Source: Rhodothermales bacterium
Lineage (GTDB): Bacteria > Bacteroidota > Rhodothermia > Rhodothermales > VXPQ01
Assembly: GCA_951812345.1 (NCBI GenBank)
Contig: OX638295.1
Location: 2,204,965 to 2,268,964 of the forward strand
Length of the DNA stretch: 64,000 nt
Direction of reading: 5' to 3'
Below the pieces are notes generated by a model. The model saw only the letters and a program-made list of their open reading frames with translations, searched no databases and was not told the DNA's origin. A program made the translations under genes and the position numbers. Of this stretch, positions 36,938 through 45,730 are shown piece by piece. Numbering within the stretch: position 1 is the stretch's first letter; each line of letters opens with the position of its first letter.

Positions 36938-36968
36938 GCAACGGATCTATTGTCAACAGATCCGTTGC
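36938..36968. terminator. Perfect 11-bp stem-loop between convergent genes
   Basis: GCAACGGATCT, a 9-base loop (ATTGTCAAC), then AGATCCGTTGC. It lies 45 bp after the sppA stop and 4 bp after (on the minus strand) the DUF4105 stop. It may serve both transcripts. No clear T-run follows on either strand, so a processing or rho-linked role is also possible. Confidence 0.55.
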
Positions 36969-36972
36969 GGTA

Positions 36973-38244
36973 CTACATTTTCCCGCCGCTCCGTAAACCC
37001 CCGATCAGACCCGGCAGCGCAATTCCTCCCCCCCGTACCGCCGCAAGTAGCGCCACCGGAAGGAGTACGGAAGAAAACGGCTGCACCACAAAGGGAGACA
37101 CAAGGACCGAAATCCCTATCGCTGCCGTAGCCGCCGCAAGGTATATCGCAAGAGGGCGCGACGGCGCAGGACGCACAAGAAGCACTCCCGCCGCCAGCAC
37201 ATTGGTGGGCCATGCCCAGAAGAGGTGGCGGTTCGCGTTGGTGACGTCGTGGTGCGAAACGAGCCAGAGATAGGCGATCAGCAGGCCTGTTACCCCTATC
37301 GCCAGAAAAAGCGGCACATCGAGCGCCCGCAGCACGCCGGGGCGTCGAAGCGTCAGCGCCAGGCCTCCGGCGAAAAGCAGCCACGCCGCCACGGCCTCCC
37401 AGGGGAAACGCGCTCTTTCCGTGTCATATCCGTCTATCCACAGCAGCGTATCGGTGCGCGCGACGAGCGGACGGGTATGCTCTCCCGCCCCTATACGCGC
37501 CCGGTCGAAGGCGTGCATGAGATCTTCGGGCAAGAACATGATCTCACGGCCGTCCGCGGGCCGGTCCACGGGGGCCCCGAGCAGCACATCGACCCCTGCA
37601 TCCAGAAAGGGAACCGCGCGCTGGTACGGTTCGATAAGCGCGCGGAAGGTCTGTGCGTCGTCCGGAAGCTCCGCTGCATGCAGGGTTTCTTCCCCAAGCG
37701 CCGCTTCGAGCACATCCCGGATGCGCGTACTGCAATTATCGAACAGGAAATGGTAGCGGTACCGCCGGTTTTCCGGGTGCATGTTGATGGCGAGCAGGTC
37801 CACGAGGCGTCGCTGCTGGGCTGGCGTCAGATCGAGCGTCTGTTCGATGATGGGCCGCCCCTGGGTACGGTACGCCCGTCGGACCGCCTCGAAGCGCTGC
37901 ATGGAAAGGGTATAGTCGAGGTTGCCGTGCAGGAATTTGAGCACGAAATTACCGGTTTCGAAATCGAACGTGCCATAGTTGTACGTCATATCGAGGCCAA
38001 ACTGCGGATCCGTAATGCGCAGGGCGCTATGCCCCCAAAGCGAGTATATTTCGGAGCCGGGCAGAATGGTCAGCAGCGACACGCGCATGCCCTGTTCGCC
38101 GGTTTCTTCCTGAGAAACCGTGGAGGTAGCGGTATGTACCGCATTGCGCGCATCGGCGCCGGGCGCGGGCTCCTGCAAAGCCCGGACTGGAGACGCCGCC
38201 GCAAAGGCGACCGCAAGCCATAAAATTCCGGCGAAGAGTGGCAT
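36973..38244 (-). CDS. DUF4105 family membrane protein
   Basis: 423 residues. A signal peptide (MPLFAGILWLAVAFAAASPVRA) precedes the DUF4105 domain, with LLTILPGSEIYSLWGHSALRI, YNYGTFDFETGNFVLKFLHG and the conserved NRRYRYHFLFDNCSTRIRD, where histidine, asparagine and cysteine could form a catalytic site. The C-terminal part has five or six membrane helices. This layout is common in Bacteroidota and the function is unknown. The ATG at 38244 is chosen. An upstream in-frame extension would include repeat R3 and antisense nth. Confidence 0.85.
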   Translation of the reverse strand: MPLFAGILWLAVAFAAASPVRALQEPAPGADARNAVHTATSTVSQEETGEQGMRVSLLTILPGSEIYSLWGHSALRITDPQFGLDMTYNYGTFDFETGNFVLKFLHGNLDYTLSMQRFEAVRRAYRTQGRPIIEQTLDLTPAQQRRLVDLLAINMHPENRRYRYHFLFDNCSTRIRDVLEAALGEETLHAAELPDDAQTFRALIEPYQRAVPFLDAGVDVLLGAPVDRPADGREIMFLPEDLMHAFDRARIGAGEHTRPLVARTDTLLWIDGYDTERARFPWEAVAAWLLFAGGLALTLRRPGVLRALDVPLFLAIGVTGLLIAYLWLVSHHDVTNANRHLFWAWPTNVLAAGVLLVRPAPSRPLAIYLAAATAAIGISVLVSPFVVQPFSSVLLPVALLAAVRGGGIALPGLIGGLRSGGKM

Positions 38245-38330
38245 CCGGCTGACAGGACAGGTATGTTTCCGCGCATGGAAAGGAAATACGCCCGGCGAAC
38301 GCCGATACGATCTTGCGGGCAGGTTGTTTT

Positions 38331-38367
38331 GAATACTCTGATTAAGTCCGCGAAGTTCAGAGTATCC
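38331..38367. repeat. Dispersed repeat, copy R3 (minimal, palindromic)
   Basis: AATACTCTGA, 15 bases including TTAAGTCCGCGAAGT, then TCAGAGTATC. The 9- to 10-bp arms are inverted copies of each other. It lies in the divergent spacer between the DUF4105 gene and nth, so a motif end faces each gene, about 87 and 43 bp from the start codons. Confidence 0.8.
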
Positions 38368-38409
38368 TTTCCCCGCCGGATGTTTTTGTGACGTCTCTGT
38401 AACCGATTC

Positions 38410-39249
38410 ATGAACCGCACCGAACGCGCCAATCGTGTCCTGTCCGGGTTGCGCAAGGTCATTGCGCGGCCCGAAACGGAGCTGTCGCACGAGAATCCTT
38501 ACGAACTCATTGTGGCCGTCATCCTTTCGGCTCAGTGTACGGATGCGCGCGTTAATATGGTAACGCCCGCCCTGTTCGAAACCTTCCCGGACGTGCGCCG
38601 CATGGCCGAAACCGAGCCCGAGGAAGTGTTTCCGCTGATCCAATCTATCTCGTTTCCGAACAACAAGGCGAAGCATCTCGTGGCGATGGCCCGCCGCGTG
38701 GTGGAAACGTACGATGGGCGCATCCCGAATACGGTGAACGAATTGATGACCCTGCAAGGGGTGGGTCGCAAAACGGCGCAAGTGGTGGCTTCCGTGGCGT
38801 TCGACCGGGCCGCGCTCCCTGTCGATACCCATGTGTTTCGCGTGGCCAACCGGATCGGGCTCGTACGTAACGCGGATACGCCGCTGAAGGTGGAGCAGGG
38901 CCTGAAAAGGATCATTCCCGAATCGGTCTGGGGGGAGGCCCATCACCTGCTCATCCTCCACGGCCGTTACACCTGCACGGCCCGCGCGCCGTCCTGCGAT
39001 GCGTGCGCCATCCCGGACGCGTGCCGTTACTTCGAGGAAACGAGCCGGCTTCCCGGACCGCTGGACGGTCTGGACCCCGCGCGCGGGAAATACTATTGCA
39101 AGACGCGGCGCCGTTACTTCGACCAGCCCGATCGGCAAACGGACCGCTACGGGACCGAGCAGATATGCTGCCCGCATTGCGGCTCCATGAACGTATTTTA
39201 CAGCAAGACAGGGGCTACGGCCCGGAAAGTCAGGGATTACAGGGTATAA
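38410..39249 (+). CDS. nth: Endonuclease III with a cysteine-bearing C-terminal extension
   Basis: A 279-residue DNA glycosylase/AP lyase for oxidised pyrimidines. The helix-hairpin-helix LQGVGRKTAQVV carries catalytic lysine 121, and VDTHVFRVANR has catalytic aspartate 139. The iron-sulphur ligands are cysteines 189, 196, 199 and 205 with the usual 6-2-5 spacing. Endonuclease III normally ends about ten residues later. Here about 65 more follow (213-279), with cysteines at 230, 253, 254 and 257 in YYCKTRRRYF and ICCPHCGSMNVFYS, like a small zinc ribbon. gpmI begins 20 bp downstream. Confidence 0.95.
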   Translation: MNRTERANRVLSGLRKVIARPETELSHENPYELIVAVILSAQCTDARVNMVTPALFETFPDVRRMAETEPEEVFPLIQSISFPNNKAKHLVAMARRVVETYDGRIPNTVNELMTLQGVGRKTAQVVASVAFDRAALPVDTHVFRVANRIGLVRNADTPLKVEQGLKRIIPESVWGEAHHLLILHGRYTCTARAPSCDACAIPDACRYFEETSRLPGPLDGLDPARGKYYCKTRRRYFDQPDRQTDRYGTEQICCPHCGSMNVFYSKTGATARKVRDYRV

Positions 39250-39269
39250 ACAACACAGTATACGACACA

Positions 39270-40799
39270 GTGGACCACAAAAAACGCCACATATTGGTCA
39301 TTCTGGACGGGTACGGCATTGCCGAGGACGCCTCGGTGAGCGCCATCGACCAGGCCCGGAAACCATTCCTCGACGAGCTTTTCGCCGCATGGCCCCATGC
39401 CCGCCTCGAAGCATCGGGTAGACCGGTCGGTCTACCTGACGGGCAGATGGGAAACTCCGAGGTGGGTCATATGAATCTCGGAGCAGGACGGGTGGTCTAT
39501 CAGGAGATTACACGCATCGACAAGGCGATCGAGGACGGCGATTTCTTCGACAACGAGGCCTTGCTTGCAGCCGCGCGCCATGCCGCCGAAAGGGAATCGC
39601 AACTGCATCTTATGGGGCTGTTTTCGGACGGCGGGGTGCATTCCTCGCTGCACCATCTGTACGCCTTGCTGCGCCTTGCCGCGCAACAGGGATTGACCGG
39701 AGACCGGGTGTGCGTCCATGCCTTTACGGACGGTCGCGACACCGACCCGCACGGCGGCCTCGGGTACGCCCGTGATTTCGAGGAGAAGGCGCAGGAAATA
39801 GGCGCGGGCCGGATCGCGTCGATCATGGGGCGCTATTATGCGATGGACCGCGACCGGCGCTGGGAGCGGATCGAACGGGCATACGACCTGCTTGTGCATG
39901 GAGAAGGCGAGGCGTTTCCCGACCCTGCATCGGCCCTGCAAGCCAACTACAAAAACGGAATCACGGACGAGTTCGTGGAAGCTTCGCTGATCCGGGACGA
40001 CGGGCCGCCGTCCCGCGTGCAGCACGGCGACGCTGTTATTTTCTACAATTTCCGGGGCGACCGGGCGCGGCAAATGACCCGTGCCTTCACCGATCCGGAA
40101 TTCGACGGGTTCGACCGGGCGCCGCTTTCGGACCTGTGCTTCACGCTGTTCTCGCCCTACGACGAAACCTTCGACCTGCCGGTCGCCTTTCCGAAGGTGA
40201 ATCTCCGCCGTACGCTTGGCGAAGTTATTGCGGCGCAGGGAGGAACGCAGTTGCGCATTGCGGAAACGGAGAAATACGCGCACGTCACCTATTTCTTCAG
40301 TGGAGGGCGCGAAGAAGCGTTCGAGGGGGAAGACCGGATTCTGGTGCCTTCCCCGAAGGTGGCCACCTACGATCTGCAACCGGAAATGAGCGCAGCGGGA
40401 ATAGCCCGCCGCGCCGCCGAGGCGCTTTCCGAAGAGAAGTACAACTTCGTGTGCCTGAATTTCGCCAATCCGGATATGGTCGGCCACACGGGGGATTTCG
40501 AGGCGGCGGTCAAGGCGGTCGAGGCGGTGGACGCCGCGGCGCGGGTGGTCATCGAAGCGGCGATCGCGCACGGCTATTCGGTGAGCGTCATCGCCGATCA
40601 CGGGAACGCCGACCGGATGCGGAACCCGGACGGCAGCCCGCATACGGCGCACACGACGGTGCTTGTCCCGCATCTTATCGTCCGGGAGGGATTCGACGGG
40701 CCCGTCCGCGACGGCAAACTCGGCGACGTGGCGCCTACCATCCTCGCCATCCTCGGCGAACCGATCCCCGAGGAAATGACCGGAGAGGTGCTGGTGTAG
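39270..40799 (+). CDS. gpmI: Phosphoglycerate mutase, cofactor-independent
   Basis: A 509-residue manganese enzyme that interconverts 3- and 2-phosphoglycerate. The GTG at 39270 gives the normal start MDHKKRHILVILDGYG. Metal and catalytic residues are seen as Asp13 in LDGYG, Ser63 in DGQMGNSEVGHMNLGAGR, HAFTDGRDTDPHG, NFRGDRARQMTRAF, NFANPDMVGHTG and DHGNADRM. Length is typical. Its stop is only seven bases from the convergent permease stop, so any terminator must lie inside coding DNA. Confidence 0.96.
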   Translation: MDHKKRHILVILDGYGIAEDASVSAIDQARKPFLDELFAAWPHARLEASGRPVGLPDGQMGNSEVGHMNLGAGRVVYQEITRIDKAIEDGDFFDNEALLAAARHAAERESQLHLMGLFSDGGVHSSLHHLYALLRLAAQQGLTGDRVCVHAFTDGRDTDPHGGLGYARDFEEKAQEIGAGRIASIMGRYYAMDRDRRWERIERAYDLLVHGEGEAFPDPASALQANYKNGITDEFVEASLIRDDGPPSRVQHGDAVIFYNFRGDRARQMTRAFTDPEFDGFDRAPLSDLCFTLFSPYDETFDLPVAFPKVNLRRTLGEVIAAQGGTQLRIAETEKYAHVTYFFSGGREEAFEGEDRILVPSPKVATYDLQPEMSAAGIARRAAEALSEEKYNFVCLNFANPDMVGHTGDFEAAVKAVEAVDAAARVVIEAAIAHGYSVSVIADHGNADRMRNPDGSPHTAHTTVLVPHLIVREGFDGPVRDGKLGDVAPTILAILGEPIPEEMTGEVLV

Positions 40800-40806
40800 G
40801 GAAAAC

Positions 40807-41793
40807 CTACCCCGTAGCCCGCAACCGGTGCTTCTGCTGGTCGATCAGCACGGCCCCAACAATGATGGAGCCGATAATAATCTCCTGTACGTAATTCGGC
40901 AAGCCCAGCATGTTGCTCCCGTTGCGCAGGACGGCCATGATAAGCGCCCCGACAATGGACCCCACCACACTTCCTTCCCCGCCGCTCAGGGAACCGCCCC
41001 CGATAACCACGGCGGCAATGATGTCCAGTTCCAGGCCCACGGCCGTCGTCGGGTCCCCGACCGTGAGGTAGCTATACTGCATAACGCCTGCAACGCCGGT
41101 CAGCAGGCCGCCCAGCGCATAGATCACGATCTTCATGCGATCCACCTTGATGCCGCAGAGGCGGGCCGTCTGCTCGTTGGACCCGATGGCGAAGGTGTAC
41201 CGCCCCAGCACGGTATACTTCAACAGCACTGCTGAAACAATGAGCAGCACAAGAGTAAGCCAGACCCCCGGCCCGAAGATGAGCCACGACGGCGAGGGGT
41301 CGATCAGCATGAGATTCGTCAGCCAGTTGTCCGGCGTAGGAACGGTCTGTTCCTTGCCGATCCACTTGGCCACGCCGCGCACGATCTGCATCGATCCCAG
41401 CGTCACGATGAAGGGCACGATGCGGAATTTCGTGATGATGAACCCGTTGAAGGCGCCCACTCCCGTGCAGGCCAGCACGCCGGCGGCAAGCGCCAGCAAC
41501 GGGTAAAAAAGTCCCGGATCGCTCGCCGGCAGGTTGAGCACCGCCGCCACAATAACCGTCGTCAGGGCAATCTGCGAACCGACGCTCAGATCGATGCCCT
41601 CCGAAACGATAATGAACGTGGTGCCGTACGCCGCAATCCCGATGATGACGCTCTGCGTCAGGATCGTCTTGATGTTATAGAATGACGTGAAGGCAGACGG
41701 CGTCAGGACAGCGAACAACACAAATACGAAGATCAGCCCGATAAAAGGGCCGATCTCCGACAACATAGCCTTGAAATCCCGTTTCTTCGTCAT
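40807..41793 (-). CDS. Sugar ABC transporter permease (RbsC-like)
   Basis: A 328-residue membrane protein with about ten helices of the ribose/xylose/inositol permease family. Typical motifs are GIDLSVGSQIALTTVIVA, NGFIITKFRIVPFIVTLG, GSNEQTARLCGIKVDRMKIVIYALGGLLTG and VVIGGGSLSGGEGSVVGSIVGALIM. The ATG at 41793 overlaps the ATPase stop by four bases. It is the last gene of a binding protein-ATPase-permease set. The transported sugar is unknown. Confidence 0.93.
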   Translation of the reverse strand: MTKKRDFKAMLSEIGPFIGLIFVFVLFAVLTPSAFTSFYNIKTILTQSVIIGIAAYGTTFIIVSEGIDLSVGSQIALTTVIVAAVLNLPASDPGLFYPLLALAAGVLACTGVGAFNGFIITKFRIVPFIVTLGSMQIVRGVAKWIGKEQTVPTPDNWLTNLMLIDPSPSWLIFGPGVWLTLVLLIVSAVLLKYTVLGRYTFAIGSNEQTARLCGIKVDRMKIVIYALGGLLTGVAGVMQYSYLTVGDPTTAVGLELDIIAAVVIGGGSLSGGEGSVVGSIVGALIMAVLRNGSNMLGLPNYVQEIIIGSIIVGAVLIDQQKHRLRATG

Positions 41794-43292
41794 GCGTCGT
41801 ATCCTGATGTGGCGAATTGCATAATACGGTGTTCGGTCCATTCGCGGATAGGACGCACCGTCGAGAGACGCCCCTTGTGCATGACCCCCAGCGTGTCGCA
41901 CACACCCAGTATTTCGGGCAGGTACGAACTGATCATCACGATGGCTTTCCCCTGCCCTGCAAGGCGGTGGACGAGCTTGTATATCTCGGCCTTGCTGCCG
42001 ATGTCGATACCCCGGGTAGGTTCGTCCAGGAAGAGAATGTCGTTGTCCTGTTGCAGGAGGCGCGCCAGACACACTTTCTGCTGGTTTCCGCCCGAAAGTT
42101 CGTCGGCCCGCTGTTCAACGGATCCGGTGCGAATGCGCAGGACATCAATCCAGTGCGCTCCGTCGCTACGTTCCCTGGCCAGTTGCAGAAACCCGGCCCG
42201 GCTGTAGCGGCGCAGGTCGGATAAGGTCAGATTGAAAACCAGCGACAAATTGAGCGCAAGGCCTTCTTCCTTCCGGTCCTCGCTCAAAAGGTCCAATCCC
42301 CGGTTGAGCGCAGCCCGCGGCGTCATCCAGGCGGCGCGTAGCGCATCATGGCCCCTGATCGATAACGTGCCGCCGGTGGCCGGCTCCAGCCCGAAAAGCG
42401 TCCGCACCGTCTCGGAGCGCCCTGAGCCTACTAACCCGGAAATGCCCATGATTTCCCCGCGATGCAGCGTAAAACGGACGCCGCCCGGAAGGCCCTTCCG
42501 CCCTTGTAAATCGGAAACATCCAGCAGCGGATCGCCGATCTCATGGTTGCTGGAGGGAAAAAGTTCGTCCACCGAGCGCCCCACCATATCTTCTATGATG
42601 CGGGGGATGGATGTGTCGGCGACCCGTCCGGTCGAAATCATCTTTCCGTCGCGCAGCACGGTGTAGCAATCGCACACCTCCTGCACTTCTTCGAGGAAAT
42701 GGCTGATATAAATGACGGCAAGTCCCTGTTCTTTCATCCGGCCAATGGCCTCGAACAGCGCTTTCGTATCGTCGGCAGTCAATGAACTGGTGGGCTCGTC
42801 CATGACCACGATACGGGCGTCGAAGAGCAGCGCCCGGGCAATTTCGACCAGTTGCTTCTTGCCTATGCTCAGGTCGCTTACCCTTGCGTTGGGCGCGATT
42901 CCCTGCTGGCCAAGATCTGTCAGGACCCGCTCTACTTCACGGGTACGGGGACGGACCCACCCGTAGCGGGCATGCTCGGCGCCCAGGGTCACATTCTCCT
43001 CGACGGTCAGGTGCGGCGCCAGCACGAGTTCCTGGTAAATCATGCTGATGCCGGCGGCGCGCCCGTCCAGCGGATTTGCCGGCGCATAAGACTCGCCGTA
43101 CAAGGTCATGCTCCCCGCATCGGGTTGGTATGCACCGCTCAATATCTTCATGAGCGTGCTTTTTCCGGCGCCGTTCTCGCCTACAAGCGCATGCACTTCG
43201 CCTGCCCGCACGTTCAGGTCCACGCCCTGGAGCGCGTGCACAGGGCCGAACGATTTGCGGATGCCCTCAAGGCGAAGCACGGGAGACGACAT
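41790..43292 (-). CDS. Sugar ABC transporter ATP-binding protein (RbsA-like, two ABC domains)
   Basis: 500 residues. The first domain has Walker A GENGAGKSTL (residues 38-47) and Walker B RIVVMDEPTSSL. The second has the degenerate Walker A GLVGSGRSETV and Walker B ILFLDEPTRGIDIG. The second signature reads LSGGNQQKVCLARLL. This asymmetry is normal for RbsA/MglA. It starts 15 bp or more after the binding-protein gene and overlaps the permease gene. Confidence 0.95.
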   Translation of the reverse strand: MSSPVLRLEGIRKSFGPVHALQGVDLNVRAGEVHALVGENGAGKSTLMKILSGAYQPDAGSMTLYGESYAPANPLDGRAAGISMIYQELVLAPHLTVEENVTLGAEHARYGWVRPRTREVERVLTDLGQQGIAPNARVSDLSIGKKQLVEIARALLFDARIVVMDEPTSSLTADDTKALFEAIGRMKEQGLAVIYISHFLEEVQEVCDCYTVLRDGKMISTGRVADTSIPRIIEDMVGRSVDELFPSSNHEIGDPLLDVSDLQGRKGLPGGVRFTLHRGEIMGISGLVGSGRSETVRTLFGLEPATGGTLSIRGHDALRAAWMTPRAALNRGLDLLSEDRKEEGLALNLSLVFNLTLSDLRRYSRAGFLQLARERSDGAHWIDVLRIRTGSVEQRADELSGGNQQKVCLARLLQQDNDILFLDEPTRGIDIGSKAEIYKLVHRLAGQGKAIVMISSYLPEILGVCDTLGVMHKGRLSTVRPIREWTEHRIMQFATSGYDA

Positions 43293-43306
43293 GGGTCAGA
43301 GCATCC

Positions 43307-44332
43307 CTAGTTGTCGAGCCAGCGGTCAAAGTCGGGATGCAGTAACTCCTGAATATCGGCGTCGTCTATGTTGAAAGGGGTCACAAGAATGGTGCGCGTA
43401 TCCATCCGCTCCGGGATGGTTTCCCCCTGTACAATGGCCACCGCGGCCTTGACGCCCTCGTACCCCATGCCCACAGGGTCCTGCACGACCAGCCCGTGCA
43501 ACGTCCCGTCCCGCATGGCGTCCAGCAGGGTCTGGTTGACATCGAACCCTACCAGCATCACGTCGCCTGCGCGCCCCGACGTTTCCAATGCGCGCAGCAT
43601 GCCTTGCGTGGCGGATTCGTTAGGAGTGAAGATGGCGTCGATTTCCGGGAAGCGGTTGAGAATATTCTGGGAAACCTGGAGCGCCTTGGCCATCGTGGCG
43701 CCCGCATACATGTTATCGATAAGCAACTCGGCATCCGGGGCATACTCGTTCAGCGCATCAAGGAAGCCGCGTTCCCGGTTCGTGGTGCTTGCGGACCCTT
43801 CCTGATAACGCAACAGTACGACTTTGCCTTGCCCGCCAATCGCTTCGGCAAGATACTGCCCACCGATCCTGCCTCCTTCGTAGTTGTTCGAAGCAATGAA
43901 ACTGGATTGCGCATCCGATTCCAGTCCGGAATCAATGACAACCACCGGAATACCTCGGGCGACGGCGGCCTCCACCGGACGCGCCATGCTGCGGGAATCG
44001 AGAGGCGCCAGCACAATAGCATCCACCCCTCGGCTGATCAGGTTCTGAACCACCTGAATTTGCAGCTGGCGGTCGTCTTCCTTCTGCGGTCCCTGCCAAA
44101 TCACCTCCACGCCGAATTCGGCAGCCGCTTTCTCTGCGCCGGCATGGATGGCCTTCCAGAACTCATGGGTGGTACCCTTGGGTACGACAGCAATCTCGAG
44201 AGATGATACCGCACCGTCTTCCCCCGACCCTTCGGAAGAAGATGATCCGCAACCCCAAACGACGGGGATCAGCGCGAGAAGAGCAAATCGACGAAGTGTG
44301 TGCGATACAGAGAAAGAACGATAGGAAATCAC
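43307..44332 (-). CDS. Sugar ABC transporter substrate-binding lipoprotein (RbsB-like)
   Basis: About 341 residues from the GTG at 44332, which begins MISYRSFSVSHTLRRFALLALIPVVWGCG with the lipobox cysteine at the end. An ATG at 44392 would put 20 more residues before the signal and is less likely. The type I periplasmic-binding fold shows IAVVPKGTTHEFWKAIHAGAEKAAAEFG, VQNLISRGVDAIVLAPLDSRS, GIPVVVIDSGLES and FTPNESATQGMLRALE. The ligand may be a sugar or a cyclitol, given the Gfo/Idh gene nearby. It is the first gene of the importer set. Confidence 0.9.
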   Translation of the reverse strand: MISYRSFSVSHTLRRFALLALIPVVWGCGSSSSEGSGEDGAVSSLEIAVVPKGTTHEFWKAIHAGAEKAAAEFGVEVIWQGPQKEDDRQLQIQVVQNLISRGVDAIVLAPLDSRSMARPVEAAVARGIPVVVIDSGLESDAQSSFIASNNYEGGRIGGQYLAEAIGGQGKVVLLRYQEGSASTTNRERGFLDALNEYAPDAELLIDNMYAGATMAKALQVSQNILNRFPEIDAIFTPNESATQGMLRALETSGRAGDVMLVGFDVNQTLLDAMRDGTLHGLVVQDPVGMGYEGVKAAVAIVQGETIPERMDTRTILVTPFNIDDADIQELLHPDFDRWLDN

Positions 44333-44410
44333 GGCATTGGCCCTCAAGGATACATGCTCTGCAATAATACGCACGCCCGGCTCGGCGGGCAACCTGCGTA
44401 CGGGTGCAAC

Positions 44411-45625
44411 TTACGGATCGGGAGATTGCTCCGTGAACCGGTATATCCTGCCGTTGAAAGCCAATGCGTACAGCTCCTGCTGCTCATCGACCCCAAAGGA
44501 CGAGATGGCAAGGTTGGTATTCATAATCTCCTCAACCTGCGCCTCGGCGCCATCCCATGCAAGCGCCCAGATACGCCCCGTTCCGTAGTCGGCGAACACA
44601 TACCGTCCCGCCAACGAGGACGCCAAATCTCCATGGTATACGAAGCCGCCCGTGATCGAAATGCCGAGATCGTGTGAGTATTCCCATACGGGAAGTATCA
44701 GCCCTTCCTGATCACAGCCTGTATTCGGTTCATAACAATGCAGTCCCTCCATCACATCCCATCCGTAATTCCCCCCCGCCTCGATGATGTGCACTTCCTC
44801 GTACAGATTCTGCCCGACATCGGCAGCCCACAATTGGCCGGTCGGCGGGTCGAAGCTGATCCGCCAGGGATTGCGCAGTCCATACGCATAAATTTCCTCG
44901 CGATACCCATCCGTGTTGCCCACAAAGGGGTTGTCCGGAGGAATAGCATACGGCGCCCCCCCGTCCACATCAATGCGGAGAATGGACCCCAGCAAGGTGG
45001 TGGGGTCCTCGCTATTGTCTCGCGGATCTCCGCCGCTGCCGCCATCTCCGAGGGTCACATACAGGTAGCCATCGGGGCCGAACACGATCTGTCCCGCATT
45101 ATGATTGCCGTACGGTTGGGCCACCTCGAGAATGACCATCTCGCTTCCCGGCAGCGCGCGATCGGGATCGTTCGGATCCACGCTGTAACGGGCCACCACG
45201 GTTCGTCGGGGATCCGATGCTGTGTAATCCACGAAGAAATATCCGTTCGTGGCAAATTCCGGGTGAAATGCAAGGCCCAGCAACCCCTCTTCGTTGCCTT
45301 GGTCGCGGACCCGGTCCGTTATGTCGAGAAAGGTGCCGGCCGAACCAATATCGGAGCGGTTTTCGAAAACGTTGACGATACCCGCCTGCTCGAGTACAAA
45401 AATCCGGCCCGAACCGTCCCCCGGTATCTGAAAATCCACGGGGCGGGTGAAGCGAAGATCCGGAAACGGTTCCTCGAGCCGCAGCCCGCCTTCTCCTGAT
45501 ACAGGTTCCGGCTCTGCGATCTCATCTTGTCCACATGCGGAAGCGCCAAGGAACAACAGGAGAAGAAAGCAGATCAGCAGTTTGGAGTGCCACGCGAAAG
45601 AACGGATGAGAGTATGTAGAGACAT
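44411..45625 (-). CDS. PQQ-dependent sugar dehydrogenase-like lipoprotein
   Basis: 404 residues. The signal MSLHTLIRSFAWHSKLLICF ends at a lipobox LGASAC. The six-bladed propeller of soluble aldose dehydrogenases (YliI/GDH-B) follows: LEEPFPDLRFTRPVDFQIPGD, EEGLLGLAFHPEF, NHNAGQIVFGPDGYLYVTLGDGG, YGLRNPWRISFDPPTG, AADVGQNLYEEVHIIEAGGNYGW. These would oxidise an aldose on the cell surface or in the periplasm with pyrroloquinoline quinone. No PQQ synthesis genes are in the window. It lies about 80 bp before the importer genes and beside a broken paralogue. Confidence 0.88.
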   Translation of the reverse strand: MSLHTLIRSFAWHSKLLICFLLLLFLGASACGQDEIAEPEPVSGEGGLRLEEPFPDLRFTRPVDFQIPGDGSGRIFVLEQAGIVNVFENRSDIGSAGTFLDITDRVRDQGNEEGLLGLAFHPEFATNGYFFVDYTASDPRRTVVARYSVDPNDPDRALPGSEMVILEVAQPYGNHNAGQIVFGPDGYLYVTLGDGGSGGDPRDNSEDPTTLLGSILRIDVDGGAPYAIPPDNPFVGNTDGYREEIYAYGLRNPWRISFDPPTGQLWAADVGQNLYEEVHIIEAGGNYGWDVMEGLHCYEPNTGCDQEGLILPVWEYSHDLGISITGGFVYHGDLASSLAGRYVFADYGTGRIWALAWDGAEAQVEEIMNTNLAISSFGVDEQQELYALAFNGRIYRFTEQSPDP

Positions 45626-45730
45626 TTTCGGAGTCAAGACCATGTACGGGCCGGACAGCGGCATAGACTTTGAAGGTACGCAGAATTTGGGCTGCGAGGA
45701 GATTTTTCACTCCAGGGCCGGGAAGCCGAT

